64,000 bases of DNA, from NCBI RefSeq assembly GCF_003710255.1, contig NZ_RHIB01000002.1, positions 1-64,000 of the forward strand, written 5' to 3'. This stretch comes from Alteribacter keqinensis. GTDB taxonomy: Bacteria; Bacillota; Bacilli; Bacillales; Salisediminibacteriaceae. The position numbers and the translations under genes are program-made. Positions 17,087 to 25,975 of the stretch are shown one piece after another (within the stretch, counting starts at the first letter, position 1; each line of letters opens with the position of its first letter). The notes beneath the pieces are model-generated. The model saw nothing but the letters and a program-made list of their open reading frames with translations. It was not told the origin of the DNA and ran no database searches.

Positions 17087-17440
17087 TTAGCAATCTTCAG
17101 GTGTTCCTTTATTGGTAGCTGTTCTGAATGAGGCACCACAGCCGCATGAGGCAATGGCATTGGGATTGTCTAATGTAAATCCTCCGCCCATCATGTTCTG
17201 CTTGTAATCAATTTTAACACCATCCATAACCGGGATGCTCTCTTTGTCCATGACCACTTTTATGCCGTGTAACTCGAACGTTTCGTCGTCGGCATTCACT
17301 TCTGTATCAAAGCCCATTCCATAGGACAAACCGCTGCATCCGCCGCCTTTAACCCCGACGCGAAGGAAGCTGTTATGATTCTCTTCTGCTTTCATCATCT
17401 CTTTGATCTGGGTTGCTGCTGCTTCGGTAATATTCAGCAT
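17087..17440 (-). CDS. A-type iron-sulfur cluster carrier protein
   Basis: Carrier or insertion factor that delivers Fe-S clusters to apoproteins. 117 residues, with the three conserved cysteines: Cys35 in GGGCSGLSY and Cys99/Cys101 in SCGCGASF, the C-x63-CxC pattern of the IscA/SufA/ErpA family. B. subtilis has one at this place, YutM. ATG 17440 is the start, with AAAGGAGGGG upstream. The role fits the suf operon at 50802-56143 and the Fe-S enzymes LipA and MqnE nearby. A Spo0E-like gene lies just upstream in the same direction. Confidence 0.95.
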   Translation of the reverse strand: MLNITEAAATQIKEMMKAEENHNSFLRVGVKGGGCSGLSYGMGFDTEVNADDETFELHGIKVVMDKESIPVMDGVKIDYKQNMMGGGFTLDNPNAIASCGCGASFRTATNKGTPEDC

Positions 17441-17517
17441 TTTTGCCCCTCCTTTCATATCTTTCCATTATATCGTCTAAAGCCGGTACCGTAAAGCTGA
17501 TTGGTTTCTTAAAAATT

Positions 17518-17715
17518 TCAGGTCCTGCCCAGCTCTTCTCTGAACTGCATGAGCAGATTATGATAACGGTCAATCTCTTTACTATATTCCAAAACAGTAG
17601 GATGGTCACGGCCATGGGCTTCAGCTGCTCTCACCATTTCTATTCGCAGCTTCTCAATCTCCCGCATAAGTTCAGTTAACTTTCGTTCACGTCCCTGATC
17701 CGTTTCTTCAATCAC
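17518..17715 (-). CDS. Spo0E-like aspartyl-phosphate phosphatase
   Basis: Protein of 65 residues matching the Spo0E family, small phosphatases that dephosphorylate Spo0A~P and delay sporulation. Recognisable features are LMREIEKLRIEMVRAAEAHG, then HPTVLEYSKEIDRYHNLL, corresponding to the family's SxxLDxLI helix; here the motif reads SKEIDRYHNLL. Two helices forming a coiled hairpin are expected. The start is GTG 17715 with AGGAGG at 8 nt; the ATG at 17721 touches that site. It precedes the A-type carrier by about 77 bp; cotranscription is possible. Confidence 0.8.
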   Translation of the reverse strand: MIEETDQGRERKLTELMREIEKLRIEMVRAAEAHGRDHPTVLEYSKEIDRYHNLLMQFREELGRT

Positions 17716-17856
17716 AACCATCCCCTCCTTTTATATACATGCTTGCATACTTACCCCCTATTTTACACCACTCACCTGAAAACGGAACAGTAAGTCGCTC
17801 AATCTTTAGAAAGTTATTCACTTCCAGGTCACACAAGTGTATTTGGTCATTACTGT

Positions 17857-17886
17857 TTTACATGATTGTAAAATTGATGATAAGAT
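17857..17886 (+). promoter_or_regulatory. mqnE promoter candidate
   Basis: TTTACA (17857-17862) and TAAGAT (17881-17886) are 18 bp apart, about 100 bp upstream of the mqnE start. A TTGACA further downstream has no matching -10 box. Confidence 0.45.
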
Positions 17887-17989
17887 AGACGGAGAGTTTT
17901 GACAAAACACTGTTTTCAGGTGCTGCAGCATATACCGTTAACCGGTCGCAAAACGATCGATGGTCATATAACAGAATGGGGGAAATTCC

Positions 17990-19084
17990 ATGTCAATTTT
18001 GTTAATGGATCAAGAGTTAAAAAAGATTCAGGACAAAGTAGTAAATGGTGAGAGACTTACAATTGAAGACGGCCTTAAACTTTACGAAACAGAAGACTTT
18101 CTTGGAGTAGCGCAGTTAGCCAATATGGTAAACGAGCGTAAAAACGGCAAGAACGTCTACTTTATCGAAAACATGTACATCAATCCTACAAACGTCTGTG
18201 AAGCCAGCTGTGCGTTTTGCGGATTTAAGCGTAAGCCCGGTGAAGAAGGGGCCTACACCATGCACGAAGAAGAACTGCTTAAATATGTGGAAGACCGCTG
18301 GAATGACAACATCCGTGAATTTCATATCGTAGGCGGACACAATCATCAGGTGCCGTTTGATTACTACCTTGACACGATCCGCACATTGAAAAAGCACTAC
18401 CCACAATGTACGGTCAAGGCTTATACAGGAGCAGAAATTGAGTTCTTCTCTCGTATCTCCGGTCTCAGTATGAAAGAAGTGCTTCAGGAACTTGTTAAAG
18501 CCGGTCTTGACACTCTTCCCGGCGGTGGCGCTGAAATCCTGACAGAGCGTTACCGTGCGAAAATGAGCCCTGAAAAAGCATCAACTGATGAGTGGCTGGA
18601 AGCTCACGAGCTTGCTCATGAGCTTGGTCTTAAAACACATGCCACGATGCTTTACGGTTCTATTGAAACAAAAGAAGAGCGTTTGATTCACATGGACCGT
18701 CTTCGTCAGCTTCAGGATAAAACGAACGGCTTTATGGTGTTTATTCCATTAGCGATGCAGCCAAGAAGTGTGAACGCAAATCTTACACGCCGTACATCTG
18801 CTTATGATGACCTGCGTACGATTGCCATCAGCCGTCTCATGCTTGATAACTTTGATCATATTAAAGCTTACTGGATCAACATCGGTCCTCAGCTGACTCA
18901 AATGGCTCTTTCATTCGGATCATCGGACATTCACGGTACACTTATCGAAGAACGTATTTCTCACGCTGCGGGCGCTTTAACATCACAAGGCCTGACGCGA
19001 AAAGAACTGATCCATCTCATTAAAGGGGCAGACAAGAAACCAGTCGAGCGTGATACATTCTATAACGTCATTAAAGAATATTAA
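17990..19084 (+). CDS. mqnE: Aminofutalosine synthase-like radical SAM enzyme MqnE
   Basis: Radical SAM enzyme of 364 residues. The cluster motif CEASCAFC (Cys70, 74, 77) is intact and the protein follows MqnE closely: REFHIVGGHNHQVPFDYYLD, KAYTGAEIEFFSRISG, LPGGGAEILTER, HATMLYGSIETKEER and HIKAYWINIGPQLTQMALSFG. MqnE joins SAM and a chorismate-derived enolpyruvyl-benzoate to make aminofutalosine in the futalosine route to menaquinone. Most Bacillus use the Men route, and no other mqn gene is in this window, so the role in this cell is open. ATG 17990 has GGGGG upstream. It lies between the yutM and dapF homologues, an insertion relative to B. subtilis. Confidence 0.88.
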   Translation: MSILLMDQELKKIQDKVVNGERLTIEDGLKLYETEDFLGVAQLANMVNERKNGKNVYFIENMYINPTNVCEASCAFCGFKRKPGEEGAYTMHEEELLKYVEDRWNDNIREFHIVGGHNHQVPFDYYLDTIRTLKKHYPQCTVKAYTGAEIEFFSRISGLSMKEVLQELVKAGLDTLPGGGAEILTERYRAKMSPEKASTDEWLEAHELAHELGLKTHATMLYGSIETKEERLIHMDRLRQLQDKTNGFMVFIPLAMQPRSVNANLTRRTSAYDDLRTIAISRLMLDNFDHIKAYWINIGPQLTQMALSFGSSDIHGTLIEERISHAAGALTSQGLTRKELIHLIKGADKKPVERDTFYNVIKEY

Positions 19085-19091
19085 GATACAC

Positions 19092-19126
19092 AAAACCCTG
19101 ATGCGTTTATGCATCAGGGTTTTTCT
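19092..19126. terminator. Terminator of mqnE
   Basis: Perfect stem AAAACCCTGATGC / GCATCAGGGTTTT with a 6-nt loop and TTTTT tail on the plus strand; the minus-strand tail TTTTGTG may also serve dapF. Confidence 0.9.
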
Positions 19127-19271
19127 TTGAAATATTACGTTTTCTGTTTTTGTGTAAATCAATTGTTGCTAATCGCAGAAATTGAAGATGAAGCCTGCAT
19201 GCCCTTCGCTTTCTGCGGCGGTGCCCCCACGCCCACAGCAGTCTCTGATAGAGTACCCTGCTTTAACACGC

Positions 19272-20138
19272 TTAAGACCGGACTTGTCTCGGAATGTAAA
19301 CTCCGTCACAAATTACTTCTGCGGGGCCTGTCATCCAAACTTCCCCTTCAAGGTCCCAGCGGATGGTTAAGTCCCCTCCAGCAAGGTGAACCGTAATTTC
19401 CTCGTCACGCTTTGAATACCCGTTTAATACAGAAGCTACAGCTGCCGCACAGGCGCCTGTACCGCAAGCCTGGGTAATTCCCGAGCCGCGCTCCCAAACA
19501 CGGAAGTGCATCTCATTGGAAGATACGATTTCAACGAATTCAACGTTCACCCAGTCTGGAAAACGTATATCTTTTTCGATTACCGGTCCGAGTGTTGTCA
19601 ATGGGGCCTGGTTAATATCATCAACAAAAAACACCGCGTGGGGATTACCCATGGAGATTGCTGTAAGGGAAAGTTCTTCCCCTCCTGCCTCAAAAGGTTC
19701 CGCTACTACTATTTCTGCATTTTCCCCGATCATTGGGATGGCCTTCCGTTCCATAACAGGCTGCCCCATATTGACAGTCACTGCTTTAACTTTCTCATCG
19801 GCCAATTGAACTTCGGCCGTAACATTTCCACTTTTCGTTTCAATTGTCATTTCCGTACTGTTCACAAGTCCTCTCTCAAAGGAAAATCTGGCTACACACC
19901 GAAGACCGTTTCCGCAGTTTTTTGCTTCTGATCCGTCATTATTAAAAACCCTCATCCTGACATCAGAGGTTTCAGACGGCCCAATCAGGATCATTCCGTC
20001 AGAACCGATTCCCTGAAACTGATCAGCCACTTCGACTGCCAGGGAAGGCAGCTGCTCCTCTTGGAGTGTTACCTCAAACTCGTTGATATAAATGTAATTA
20101 TTTCCAAGTCCATGCATTTTTGTGAAAGGCACTTTCAT
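19272..20138 (-). CDS. dapF: Diaminopimelate epimerase
   Basis: Converts LL- to meso-diaminopimelate for lysine and peptidoglycan synthesis, in the cytosol. 288 residues. Both catalytic cysteines are present: Cys75 in [10 protein letters not shown] and Cys225 in [13 protein letters not shown]. The N-terminal [12 protein letters not shown] and [12 protein letters not shown] segments are also typical. ATG 20138 is preferred, with GGAG at 8 nt; two further in-frame starts lie within the ribosome site. It follows a small gene by 25 bp and corresponds to yutL of B. subtilis. A lysine-riboswitch-controlled transporter occurs elsewhere in this window. Confidence 0.96.
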   Translation of the reverse strand: MKVPFTKMHGLGNNYIYINEFEVTLQEEQLPSLAVEVADQFQGIGSDGMILIGPSETSDVRMRVFNNDGSEAKNCGNGLRCVARFSFERGLVNSTEMTIETKSGNVTAEVQLADEKVKAVTVNMGQPVMERKAIPMIGENAEIVVAEPFEAGGEELSLTAISMGNPHAVFFVDDINQAPLTTLGPVIEKDIRFPDWVNVEFVEIVSSNEMHFRVWERGSGITQACGTGACAAAVASVLNGYSKRDEEITVHLAGGDLTIRWDLEGEVWMTGPAEVICDGVYIPRQVRS

Positions 20139-20163
20139 GTTCATCACTCCATACTTCTTTATA

Positions 20164-20400
20164 TTACCTTAATGGTTCAGACGTCCAGAAATAGTCGTCG
20201 TCTGCTTCAAGGATGATCATCGTTTTTAAACAGCATGGCATGTTGAGCCTTTGCTTTACATGCTCTTTCGCTCTTTCCAGATCGCGGTTTTTCATATTTG
20301 TAAGAACATTCTCTTCTCCGCAGAACGGGCATTCAGAAAGGTAAATGTCGCCCATTTGCTTATCATAAGGCCATGTATGACTAAAAGGAATCACTTTCAT
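20164..20400 (-). CDS. Conserved small CxxC protein of unknown function
   Basis: 78-residue protein that I do not recognise by name. It contains CPFCGEENV near residue 24, a zinc-knuckle or redox-like CxxC, and a second pair PCCL near residue 55, so a metal site made of CxxC and CC is possible. The end ([14 protein letters not shown]) is acidic. ATG 20400 has AAGGGAG about 11 nt upstream; the GTG at 20412 overlaps that site. It is 25 bp upstream of dapF and probably cotranscribed with it. Confidence 0.7.
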   Translation of the reverse strand: MKVIPFSHTWPYDKQMGDIYLSECPFCGEENVLTNMKNRDLERAKEHVKQRLNMPCCLKTMIILEADDDYFWTSEPLR

Positions 20401-20530
20401 ATGCAGTCTCACTCCCTTGCGTTGATTTTAGCATGTATAGATGAGGAAAACAGCTTCTCTAATACCATTGAAGCTTTATTAAAAAACGTTGACTGAAGCG
20501 CCATGATACCTGTGTTTAACAGAGGCAAAT

Positions 20531-20574
20531 AAAAAAAGTGCCTCACCAAGGCATCGATCCGCCTTATGAGACAC
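20531..20574 (-). terminator. Terminator of yuzB
   Basis: On the minus strand GTGTCTCATAAGGC pairs with GCCTTGGTGAGGCAC (one bulge and G-U pairs), then TTTTTTTATTT. Confidence 0.85.
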
Positions 20575-20584
20575 CCTCTCTTCA

Positions 20585-20821
20585 TTAAAACATTGGATTT
20601 TCTTCCAGATGTTTATAAATATTATCGTAAAGCTCGTCGTTCGTGTCACCAGTCACTACGTCTCCATTTACAAGGGCAAAACGCTTTCTGGCACACTGAC
20701 CGCAAAAGCTAAGACATCCATATTCAATCACATCGAGGTTCGGATCTTTTTCAAGACGTTCGCGAACTTCCTGCGTTCCGCTTGCCAAGTTACTAACGCA
20801 AAACTCGATTATTGGTTTCAT
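20585..20821 (-). CDS. yuzB: YuzB family protein
   Basis: 78-residue protein of the YuzB/DUF1450 family, the same length as in B. subtilis. It has the conserved start [14 protein letters not shown] and the cysteine-containing [21 protein letters not shown], four cysteines in all. The fold is thought to be thioredoxin-like or Fe-S-related, and the function is unknown. ATG 20821 follows AGAGGTGAT at 7 nt. It is divergent from yutJ, exactly as in B. subtilis, and ends at a strong terminator. Confidence 0.92.
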   Translation of the reverse strand: MKPIIEFCVSNLASGTQEVRERLEKDPNLDVIEYGCLSFCGQCARKRFALVNGDVVTGDTNDELYDNIYKHLEENPMF

Positions 20822-20994
20822 TCCTGCATCACCTCTTCGATGGTCAACCATAATCCTATCGTCTCACATATACCGTGTCAACATTCACGCTTATGATCGT
20901 GTAAAAAATTCGTAAAAATATTGTTATTTCGACAAAAAGTTGATAAACTTTAAACGTAGTAAAACGTTTACATATATTTCAACGTGTTTATAAT

Positions 20995-21012
20995 CAAGGG
21001 GTCTGCCCCTTG
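20995..21012 (+). repeat. GGGGTCTGCCCC hairpin in the yutJ leader
   Basis: Inverted repeat CAAGGGG-TCTG-CCCCTTG about 40 bp before yutJ. Its core is similar to the GGGGTCTGTCCCC elements at 33086 and 37802. It could fold in the yutJ mRNA leader; no T-run follows, so it is not a terminator. Confidence 0.5.
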
Positions 21013-21052
21013 TATATAGGGAGATACGCACATCCAAGAGGAGGCTGATCGT

Positions 21053-22123
21053 GTGAGAGATTTACTTATTTTAGGCGGCGGGTATGGCGGTTTACGGGTC
21101 ATTCAACGGCTGCTTGCACAGAAAGACTTAAAGGATGTAAACATTACGTTAGTGGAAAAAGAGGCTTATCATAGTCTGAAGACGGAGTTTTACGCACTGG
21201 CTGCCGGTACTGTTGCCGATAAGCACCTTCGTGTAGCCTTTCCAAACGATGTCCGCCTTGAACTTAAATATGAAACCGTTACAGGTATTCACCTTGACGA
21301 CAATAAGGTTGAACTGGCAAGCCGCGAGGAACTTTCATACGATGACCTTGTGATTGGTCTTGGCTGTGAAGATAAGTATCACGGTGTTCCAGGAGCAGAT
21401 AAGTATACCCTCAGTATTCAGACAATGAGACGCTCCAGAAAAACCAACCAGGTTATTCAAGCCATCCATAATGGAGGAACAGTCGCCATTGTCGGTGGGG
21501 GCCTGAGCGGGGTTGAGCTTGCCAGTGAACTTCGTGAAAGCCGCCCTGACCTTAAAATCAAGCTCTTTGACCGCGGGGAAAACATTCTCTCCATGTTCCC
21601 GGCGAAACTCTATAATTATGTAACGGACTGGCTCATCAAAAACGACGTTGAAATCATTAATAAAGCCAACATTACAAAAGTAGAAGAGAATGTTTTGTAT
21701 AACCATGATGAAGCTATCTCGACTGATGCCATTATCTGGACTGCAGGAATTCAGGCCAACAAGCTTGTGAGAGAGCTTGATGTGGATAAAGATAACCAGG
21801 GCCGTGTAAACGTAACCGAGCACCACTTAATCCCGGGATATGAAAACGCTTTTGTTGTCGGTGACTCTGCACGGTTAAAACAGGCACCATCAGCTCAGCT
21901 TGCGGAAGCTCAAGCCGAGCAAATTGCCATGCTTCTTCAAAAGAAGTGGAACGGCGAAGAGTGGCCGAAGGAATTGCCGCGTATTAAGCTGAAAGGCGTT
22001 CTCGGCTCACTTGGAAAAAAACACGGTTTCGGTTTAATGGGAGAAAAATCATTAACAGGCCGTGTACCGCGAGTACTCAAATCCGGTGTACTTTGGATGT
22101 ATAAATATCACTCAGGATCGTAA
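21053..22123 (+). CDS. yutJ: NADH dehydrogenase-like flavoprotein YutJ
   Basis: FAD/NAD-dependent oxidoreductase of the type II NADH dehydrogenase family, 356 residues. The FAD motif is LLILGGGYGG at the N-terminus, the second dinucleotide motif TVAIVGGGLSGVELASEL is near the middle, and AFVVGDSA is close to the C-terminus. The C-terminal RIKLKGVLGSLGKKHGFGLMG matches YutJ. It is shorter than YumB at the C-terminal membrane part, so the two may differ in acceptor or membrane binding. Start GTG 21053 with GAGGAGG at 8 nt. Single gene with a strong terminator. Confidence 0.92.
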   Translation: MRDLLILGGGYGGLRVIQRLLAQKDLKDVNITLVEKEAYHSLKTEFYALAAGTVADKHLRVAFPNDVRLELKYETVTGIHLDDNKVELASREELSYDDLVIGLGCEDKYHGVPGADKYTLSIQTMRRSRKTNQVIQAIHNGGTVAIVGGGLSGVELASELRESRPDLKIKLFDRGENILSMFPAKLYNYVTDWLIKNDVEIINKANITKVEENVLYNHDEAISTDAIIWTAGIQANKLVRELDVDKDNQGRVNVTEHHLIPGYENAFVVGDSARLKQAPSAQLAEAQAEQIAMLLQKKWNGEEWPKELPRIKLKGVLGSLGKKHGFGLMGEKSLTGRVPRVLKSGVLWMYKYHSGS

Positions 22124-22165
22124 AAACAATATAACGATTGTCAGGAAGAGACATTTCCTCACTAA

Positions 22166-22197
22166 AAAAAGCCTCCAACAGCGGAGGCTTTTTATTT
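22166..22197. terminator. Bidirectional terminator between yutJ and yuzD
   Basis: Stem AAAAAGCCTCC / GGAGGCTTTTT with a short loop and T-rich tails on both strands. Confidence 0.9.
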
Positions 22198-22335
22198 GTC
22201 TCTGTTAAAGGTAGATGCCAATTTACACTCATGGCACTTTCCAAGGACCGCTCGATACTGAGCGTATTGCAATTATGGGATCTCCCCGGAACACAAAAAC
22301 CATGGAAAAAAACCTCCCGGCACATGCTTCTTCCA

Positions 22336-22674
22336 TCACCCTGAGGCTTGAGACGTATTTTCAGCAGCAGACTGATGCTGCTTAATTTTTTCATAAATAC
22401 TTGAAAGCTTCGGATTTCCTTCAGCCACCACTTCACCGTTCAACACAACAAGAGGATAAAAGAATTCATCATCCAGAATTCGCTCTGCAAATGAAGCCTG
22501 CTCTTCCCCGACCGGCGAATCGATATCACAGTAGACGAACCTGAATTTCTGTTCTGGAAACTTACGGGTAATTGCTGCTTCGAGCCACTCTTTTGTTTCA
22601 AAAGCGGTCGGTAAATGAATACAGCTGGCACACTTAACTTCTGCGCCGTATATAGTGATTTTAATCGGTGTCAT
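22336..22674 (-). CDS. yuzD: YuzD family thioredoxin-like protein
   Basis: 112-residue protein of the YuzD family (DUF1462), with a thioredoxin-like fold. It has the N-terminal CxxC-type pair KCASCIHLP (Cys15, Cys18) and a later region FYPLVVLNGEVVAEGNPKLSSIYE like the cis-Pro part of thioredoxins. Function unknown; a redox or Fe-S assembly role is suggested by its place between yutJ and the NifU-like gene, from which it is divergently transcribed. GGGAGG lies 7 nt before ATG 22674. Confidence 0.9.
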   Translation of the reverse strand: MTPIKITIYGAEVKCASCIHLPTAFETKEWLEAAITRKFPEQKFRFVYCDIDSPVGEEQASFAERILDDEFFYPLVVLNGEVVAEGNPKLSSIYEKIKQHQSAAENTSQASG

Positions 22675-22864
22675 AAAAGAACCTCCCTGAAAAGTCGAGG
22701 ATAAAAACGTTTACACCCTTATTTTATCATAGATATATGTTATACTCATGGGGAATCCCATTTACAGAAAAATGGGTGAATGAAAAAGAAAGATTTAAGC
22801 ACGTTCATGGATTTTTTAGCGTATGGATATTATAATGAAAGATAAAGAAAGGAGTGTTTATTCA

Positions 22865-23107
22865 ATGGCAACTGAAACAACTATGGAACAACAAGTACAG
22901 GAAGTATTAGATAAACTGCGTCCGTTCCTGCTGCGTGATGGCGGAGACGTTGAGCTTGTAGACATCGACGAAGACGGTGTTGTAAAAGTACGTTTGATGG
23001 GAGCTTGCGGTTCATGCCCAAGTTCAACAATCACTCTTAAAGCAGGTATCGAGCGTGCATTGCTTGAAGAAGTACCTGGTGTAACAGAACTTGAACAAGT
23101 ATTTTAA
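22865..23107 (+). CDS. yutI: NifU C-terminal domain Fe-S scaffold protein (YutI)
   Basis: 80-residue protein equal to the NifU C-terminal (Nfu) domain, which binds a labile 4Fe-4S cluster through CxxC and passes it to target enzymes. The motif is [18 protein letters not shown] with Cys48 and Cys51; the N-terminal [15 protein letters not shown] is also typical. ATG 22865 follows AAAGGAG; an in-frame ATG 42 nt upstream has no such site. Works with the SufCDSUB system at 50802-56143 and the A-type carrier at 17087. Confidence 0.95.
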   Translation: MATETTMEQQVQEVLDKLRPFLLRDGGDVELVDIDEDGVVKVRLMGACGSCPSSTITLKAGIERALLEEVPGVTELEQVF

Positions 23108-23111
23108 TTTG

Positions 23112-23144
23112 AATCCCTCTGCATAAGCAGAGGGATTTTTTTTT
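23112..23144 (+). terminator. Terminator of yutI
   Basis: Perfect 11-bp stem AATCCCTCTGC / GCAGAGGGATT with a 4-nt loop, then a run of nine T. Confidence 0.95.
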
Positions 23145-23148
23145 GCAG

Positions 23149-24129
23149 TTATACAGTTTTCTTGTTTACAAGTGCTTTTGGCCGGTATCCTTTCAAAATG
23201 TGAGCGATGTTCCGGCTCGCAAGCTCACCCATGGCATGTCTTGTTTCCACAGAAGCACTGCCGATATGCGGAAGTGCAACTACATTTGGAAAAGAAAGCA
23301 ATGGATGGTCCGGCTTAACCGGCTCTTCTGCAAATACATCGAGCCCTGCACCTGCGATCAGTCTCTCCTGTAATGCATGAACAAGTCCTCTTTCGTCCAC
23401 AAGTCCGCCTCTTGAAGCATTAATAAAGAACGCAGTGTTCTTCATTTGTTTAAACACGCTGTATGTAAACATCTGTTTGGTTTCTTTAGTCAGGGGAGCA
23501 AGACAAACAACAAAATCCGCTTCTTTTACAAGCTCTTCAAAGCCTGCATACCGTGCCCCCGTTATGTTTTCAGCTTCACGGTTTCTCGATCGGTTGTGAT
23601 AAAGAATGTTCATATCAAAGCCGGCCGCACGTTTTGCCACTGCCGAGCCGATCCGCCCCATCCCTACAATGCCGATTGTTTTATGGTGAACGTCTGTTCC
23701 TGCCAAAAGCATGGGAGCCCACTCTTTCCAGTTTCCTTCGGCCAGGTATGCAGCTGCTTCGGGCAGACGTCTTGCCGCACTTAATAACAGTGCAAATGTT
23801 AAGTCTGCTGTAGTATCTGTAAGGATGTCCGGCGTGTTGCAAACGAGTATGCCCAGCTCATCAGCTGCCTCAATATCGATGTTGTCGAAACCTACGGCCA
23901 TGTTCGAAACCACCCGGAGCTTTGAAGCAGATTCCAGAAGATCCCGGTCAATGGAGTCACTCACCATTGTCAGCAGACCATCCGCTTTTTCAGCTTCTTC
24001 TTCAAGACGTGCCCGGGGGACGGGTTCATCGTCTTTTTCCCACATCACTACGTTTGCCATTTCCAGCAGCGGCTCAATTGTCTTTTCCGGCAGGGTACGG
24101 GTAATAAAGATATAAGGTTTACTCCTCAC
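23149..24129 (-). CDS. D-2-hydroxyacid dehydrogenase (glyoxylate/hydroxypyruvate reductase type)
   Basis: NAD(P)-dependent 2-hydroxyacid dehydrogenase of 326 residues, likely reducing glyoxylate or hydroxypyruvate, or oxidising D-glycerate. The Rossmann motif is GIVGMGRIGSAVA (GxGxxG at 156-161). Catalytic Arg lies in INASRGGLVDE, Glu in DVFAEEP and His in LPHIGSAS, so the active site is complete. Substrate cannot be fixed by sequence alone. GTG 24129 has GAGGAGG at 8 nt. It is not in the B. subtilis yut order, so it is an insertion here, convergent with yutI. Confidence 0.9.
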   Translation of the reverse strand: MRSKPYIFITRTLPEKTIEPLLEMANVVMWEKDDEPVPRARLEEEAEKADGLLTMVSDSIDRDLLESASKLRVVSNMAVGFDNIDIEAADELGILVCNTPDILTDTTADLTFALLLSAARRLPEAAAYLAEGNWKEWAPMLLAGTDVHHKTIGIVGMGRIGSAVAKRAAGFDMNILYHNRSRNREAENITGARYAGFEELVKEADFVVCLAPLTKETKQMFTYSVFKQMKNTAFFINASRGGLVDERGLVHALQERLIAGAGLDVFAEEPVKPDHPLLSFPNVVALPHIGSASVETRHAMGELASRNIAHILKGYRPKALVNKKTV

Positions 24130-24207
24130 TGCAATCGCCTCCTCTCTACATTATAATTGACCCGGCTTTAAACGAAAACACTTTTAGAAAGAGTTAAGCC
24201 GCCCCAA

Positions 24208-24256
24208 TAAAAAAGATGACCTGCAAGGTTTCAATATTCCCTTCCAAGCCATCTCT
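24208..24256 (-). terminator. Probable terminator of yutH
   Basis: On the minus strand AAAAAGAGATGGCTTGGAAGG can pair imperfectly with CCTTGCAGGTCATCTTTTTT, which ends in a T-run. The stem has mismatches, so this is moderate. Confidence 0.5.
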
Positions 24257-24258
24257 TT

Positions 24259-25293
24259 TTACCCCAGCCATCCTGGCAGACGCATACGGGTTCGTTCATC
24301 AATCATATAGTGAAGAACGTTGTTTACATTTTTCTCGTAACTGCCGGAATCGTAAATTGCAGTACGAAATTCACTGGCAAGCTCTCCTTTTTTCCGTTCG
24401 TCTACACTTTGGTAATATTCTTCTACAGTATCAAAGTAATGAAGGGGAAAAAGAAGCCTGGCAGCTACAAGTTTACGATCCACCACCGTCAATGGCCTCT
24501 CCTGATCATAGGTTGTAAGCATCTCCGGAAACTGCAGCGGCCTGTTTCTTTCGTTACCGGAAGATTGTTTGAAATCATCACGGAGCCACTCCGATAAGTC
24601 TCTTGAAAAGTGATCATACACAAGCTGGCCCGGTACTTTTACAGCAGACGGGAACCGTTCATCTACAGTCAGCCAGGTTGAATCCTGGAAACGCCTGTGG
24701 CAAATCGTATTTCCCTGCTCCATAGATGCCGCCCCATCATCAATCGCAATGTCATTTAACAGCTGAATGGCATTCTCACTTAATCCCATATAGTACGGAT
24801 ACGTGAGAAGAAAATCCTCATCAAACGGGGTTTTGATTTGTTCATTTCTTATGTGCACATACCACGATTCCATCTGATCGAGTCTTTTTTCCCAGCGGCC
24901 CTTCCAGCTCTGGGCTCCAGACGGCGCTTTTCTTTTCCCTTGATGAGCATAGAACTGACCTCGCTGATGAAAAGTAGCCAGCCTTTTTCCTACAGGATCA
25001 TAACTTCTCATCATCTTGGCTTCTGAAGGCAGGCGGTAAAGAGCCATCACAGTCCCATCAAGGTCCAACGTTGCTTTACCCGTATCAGTAGGCACAAGTT
25101 CGGGAATGCCGTCCTCACCCTGGGACAACAGCCAGTTAGCCATCTCTGCCTGCTGCTGAACCTGGCTCTGTTCCGAATGAACCGGGGTAAGCATATACCT
25201 TTCCCCGTTTGCTTCGATAATCGTAACCTGGTAGGCCTGTAGTATGTTTTCCGGATATAGTCGATAGTGATCAAACAGTGAACGTTCAAGCAT
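24259..25293 (-). CDS. yutH: YutH, spore coat-associated protein
   Basis: About 344-residue protein matching YutH, a CotS-related protein reported in the Bacillus spore coat. CotS-like proteins share a distant kinase-like fold; here LATFHQRGQFYAHQGKR and TICHRRFQDSTWLTVDERFP stand where phosphotransferase motifs are found, but catalytic residues are not clearly conserved, so activity should not be assumed. Expected to be made in the mother cell during sporulation. ATG 25293 follows GGGAGG; an upstream start at 25314 overlaps the site. Position between the NifU-like and yutG genes matches B. subtilis. Confidence 0.88.
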   Translation of the reverse strand: MLERSLFDHYRLYPENILQAYQVTIIEANGERYMLTPVHSEQSQVQQQAEMANWLLSQGEDGIPELVPTDTGKATLDLDGTVMALYRLPSEAKMMRSYDPVGKRLATFHQRGQFYAHQGKRKAPSGAQSWKGRWEKRLDQMESWYVHIRNEQIKTPFDEDFLLTYPYYMGLSENAIQLLNDIAIDDGAASMEQGNTICHRRFQDSTWLTVDERFPSAVKVPGQLVYDHFSRDLSEWLRDDFKQSSGNERNRPLQFPEMLTTYDQERPLTVVDRKLVAARLLFPLHYFDTVEEYYQSVDERKKGELASEFRTAIYDSGSYEKNVNNVLHYMIDERTRMRLPGWLG

Positions 25294-25475
25294 CCTGCTT
25301 CCTCCCAATTTCACAGCTACTCTAAACCCAGCTTATGAAAAAACAGGTTGTCACGTGATAAAAGCCTGGCTGAGTGTCTAAGATTTACTCATATCGACAA
25401 CACTGTATTGAAGAACACCAAATAAGCATCAAATTCATATAAATACCCAAAGGATAACAGAAGGTGATGAGTGCA

Positions 25476-25973
25476 ATGAGTAAAGAAAAAGAAATGGACA
25501 TTGTCGAAAAAACAGCACGCGGCTGGCTTTCCGACCGAGGAGTTAAAATTGACGACATAGCTGACCTCGTCTATTTTCTTCAGGTGAGATATTATCCCGA
25601 CCTGACTATGGATATTTGTAAACACAACATTAACCGGGTCCTCGCAAAAAGGGAAGTACAAAACGCTATATTAACAGGCATCCAGCTTGATAAATTGGCA
25701 GAGAAGGGCCTGCTTGAGGAGCCGATCCAAGGTATCATTGACCGGGACGAGGGCTTATACGGGGTTGATGAAATCGTCGCCCTTTCCATCGTAAATGTAT
25801 ACGGCTCCATCGGCTTTACTAATTACGGTTACATCGATAAAGAAAAACCTGGCATTTTAAAATTCCTCAACGACAAATCAAACGGCTGTCATACGTTCCT
25901 CGATGATATTGTTGGAGCGATCGCAGCAGCTGCTTCCAGCAGACTGGCTCACGGAGCCGAATCGGTGGAATAA
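25476..25973 (+). CDS. yutG: YutG, phosphatidylglycerophosphatase A-like protein
   Basis: 165-residue protein of the PgpA-like family. Features are ARGWLSDRGVKIDDIADLVYFLQ at the start and DRDEGLYGVDEIVALSIVNVYGSIGFTNYGYIDK, then FLDDIVGAIAAAASSRLAHG at the end. In PgpA enzymes acidic residues bind metal and the substrate is a membrane lipid phosphate. YutG lacks the membrane helices of E. coli PgpA, so its activity is inferred only from family. ATG 25476 has AGAAGGTGA upstream; two earlier in-frame starts fall within it. Confidence 0.88.
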   Translation: MSKEKEMDIVEKTARGWLSDRGVKIDDIADLVYFLQVRYYPDLTMDICKHNINRVLAKREVQNAILTGIQLDKLAEKGLLEEPIQGIIDRDEGLYGVDEIVALSIVNVYGSIGFTNYGYIDKEKPGILKFLNDKSNGCHTFLDDIVGAIAAAASSRLAHGAESVE

Positions 25974-25975
25974 GA

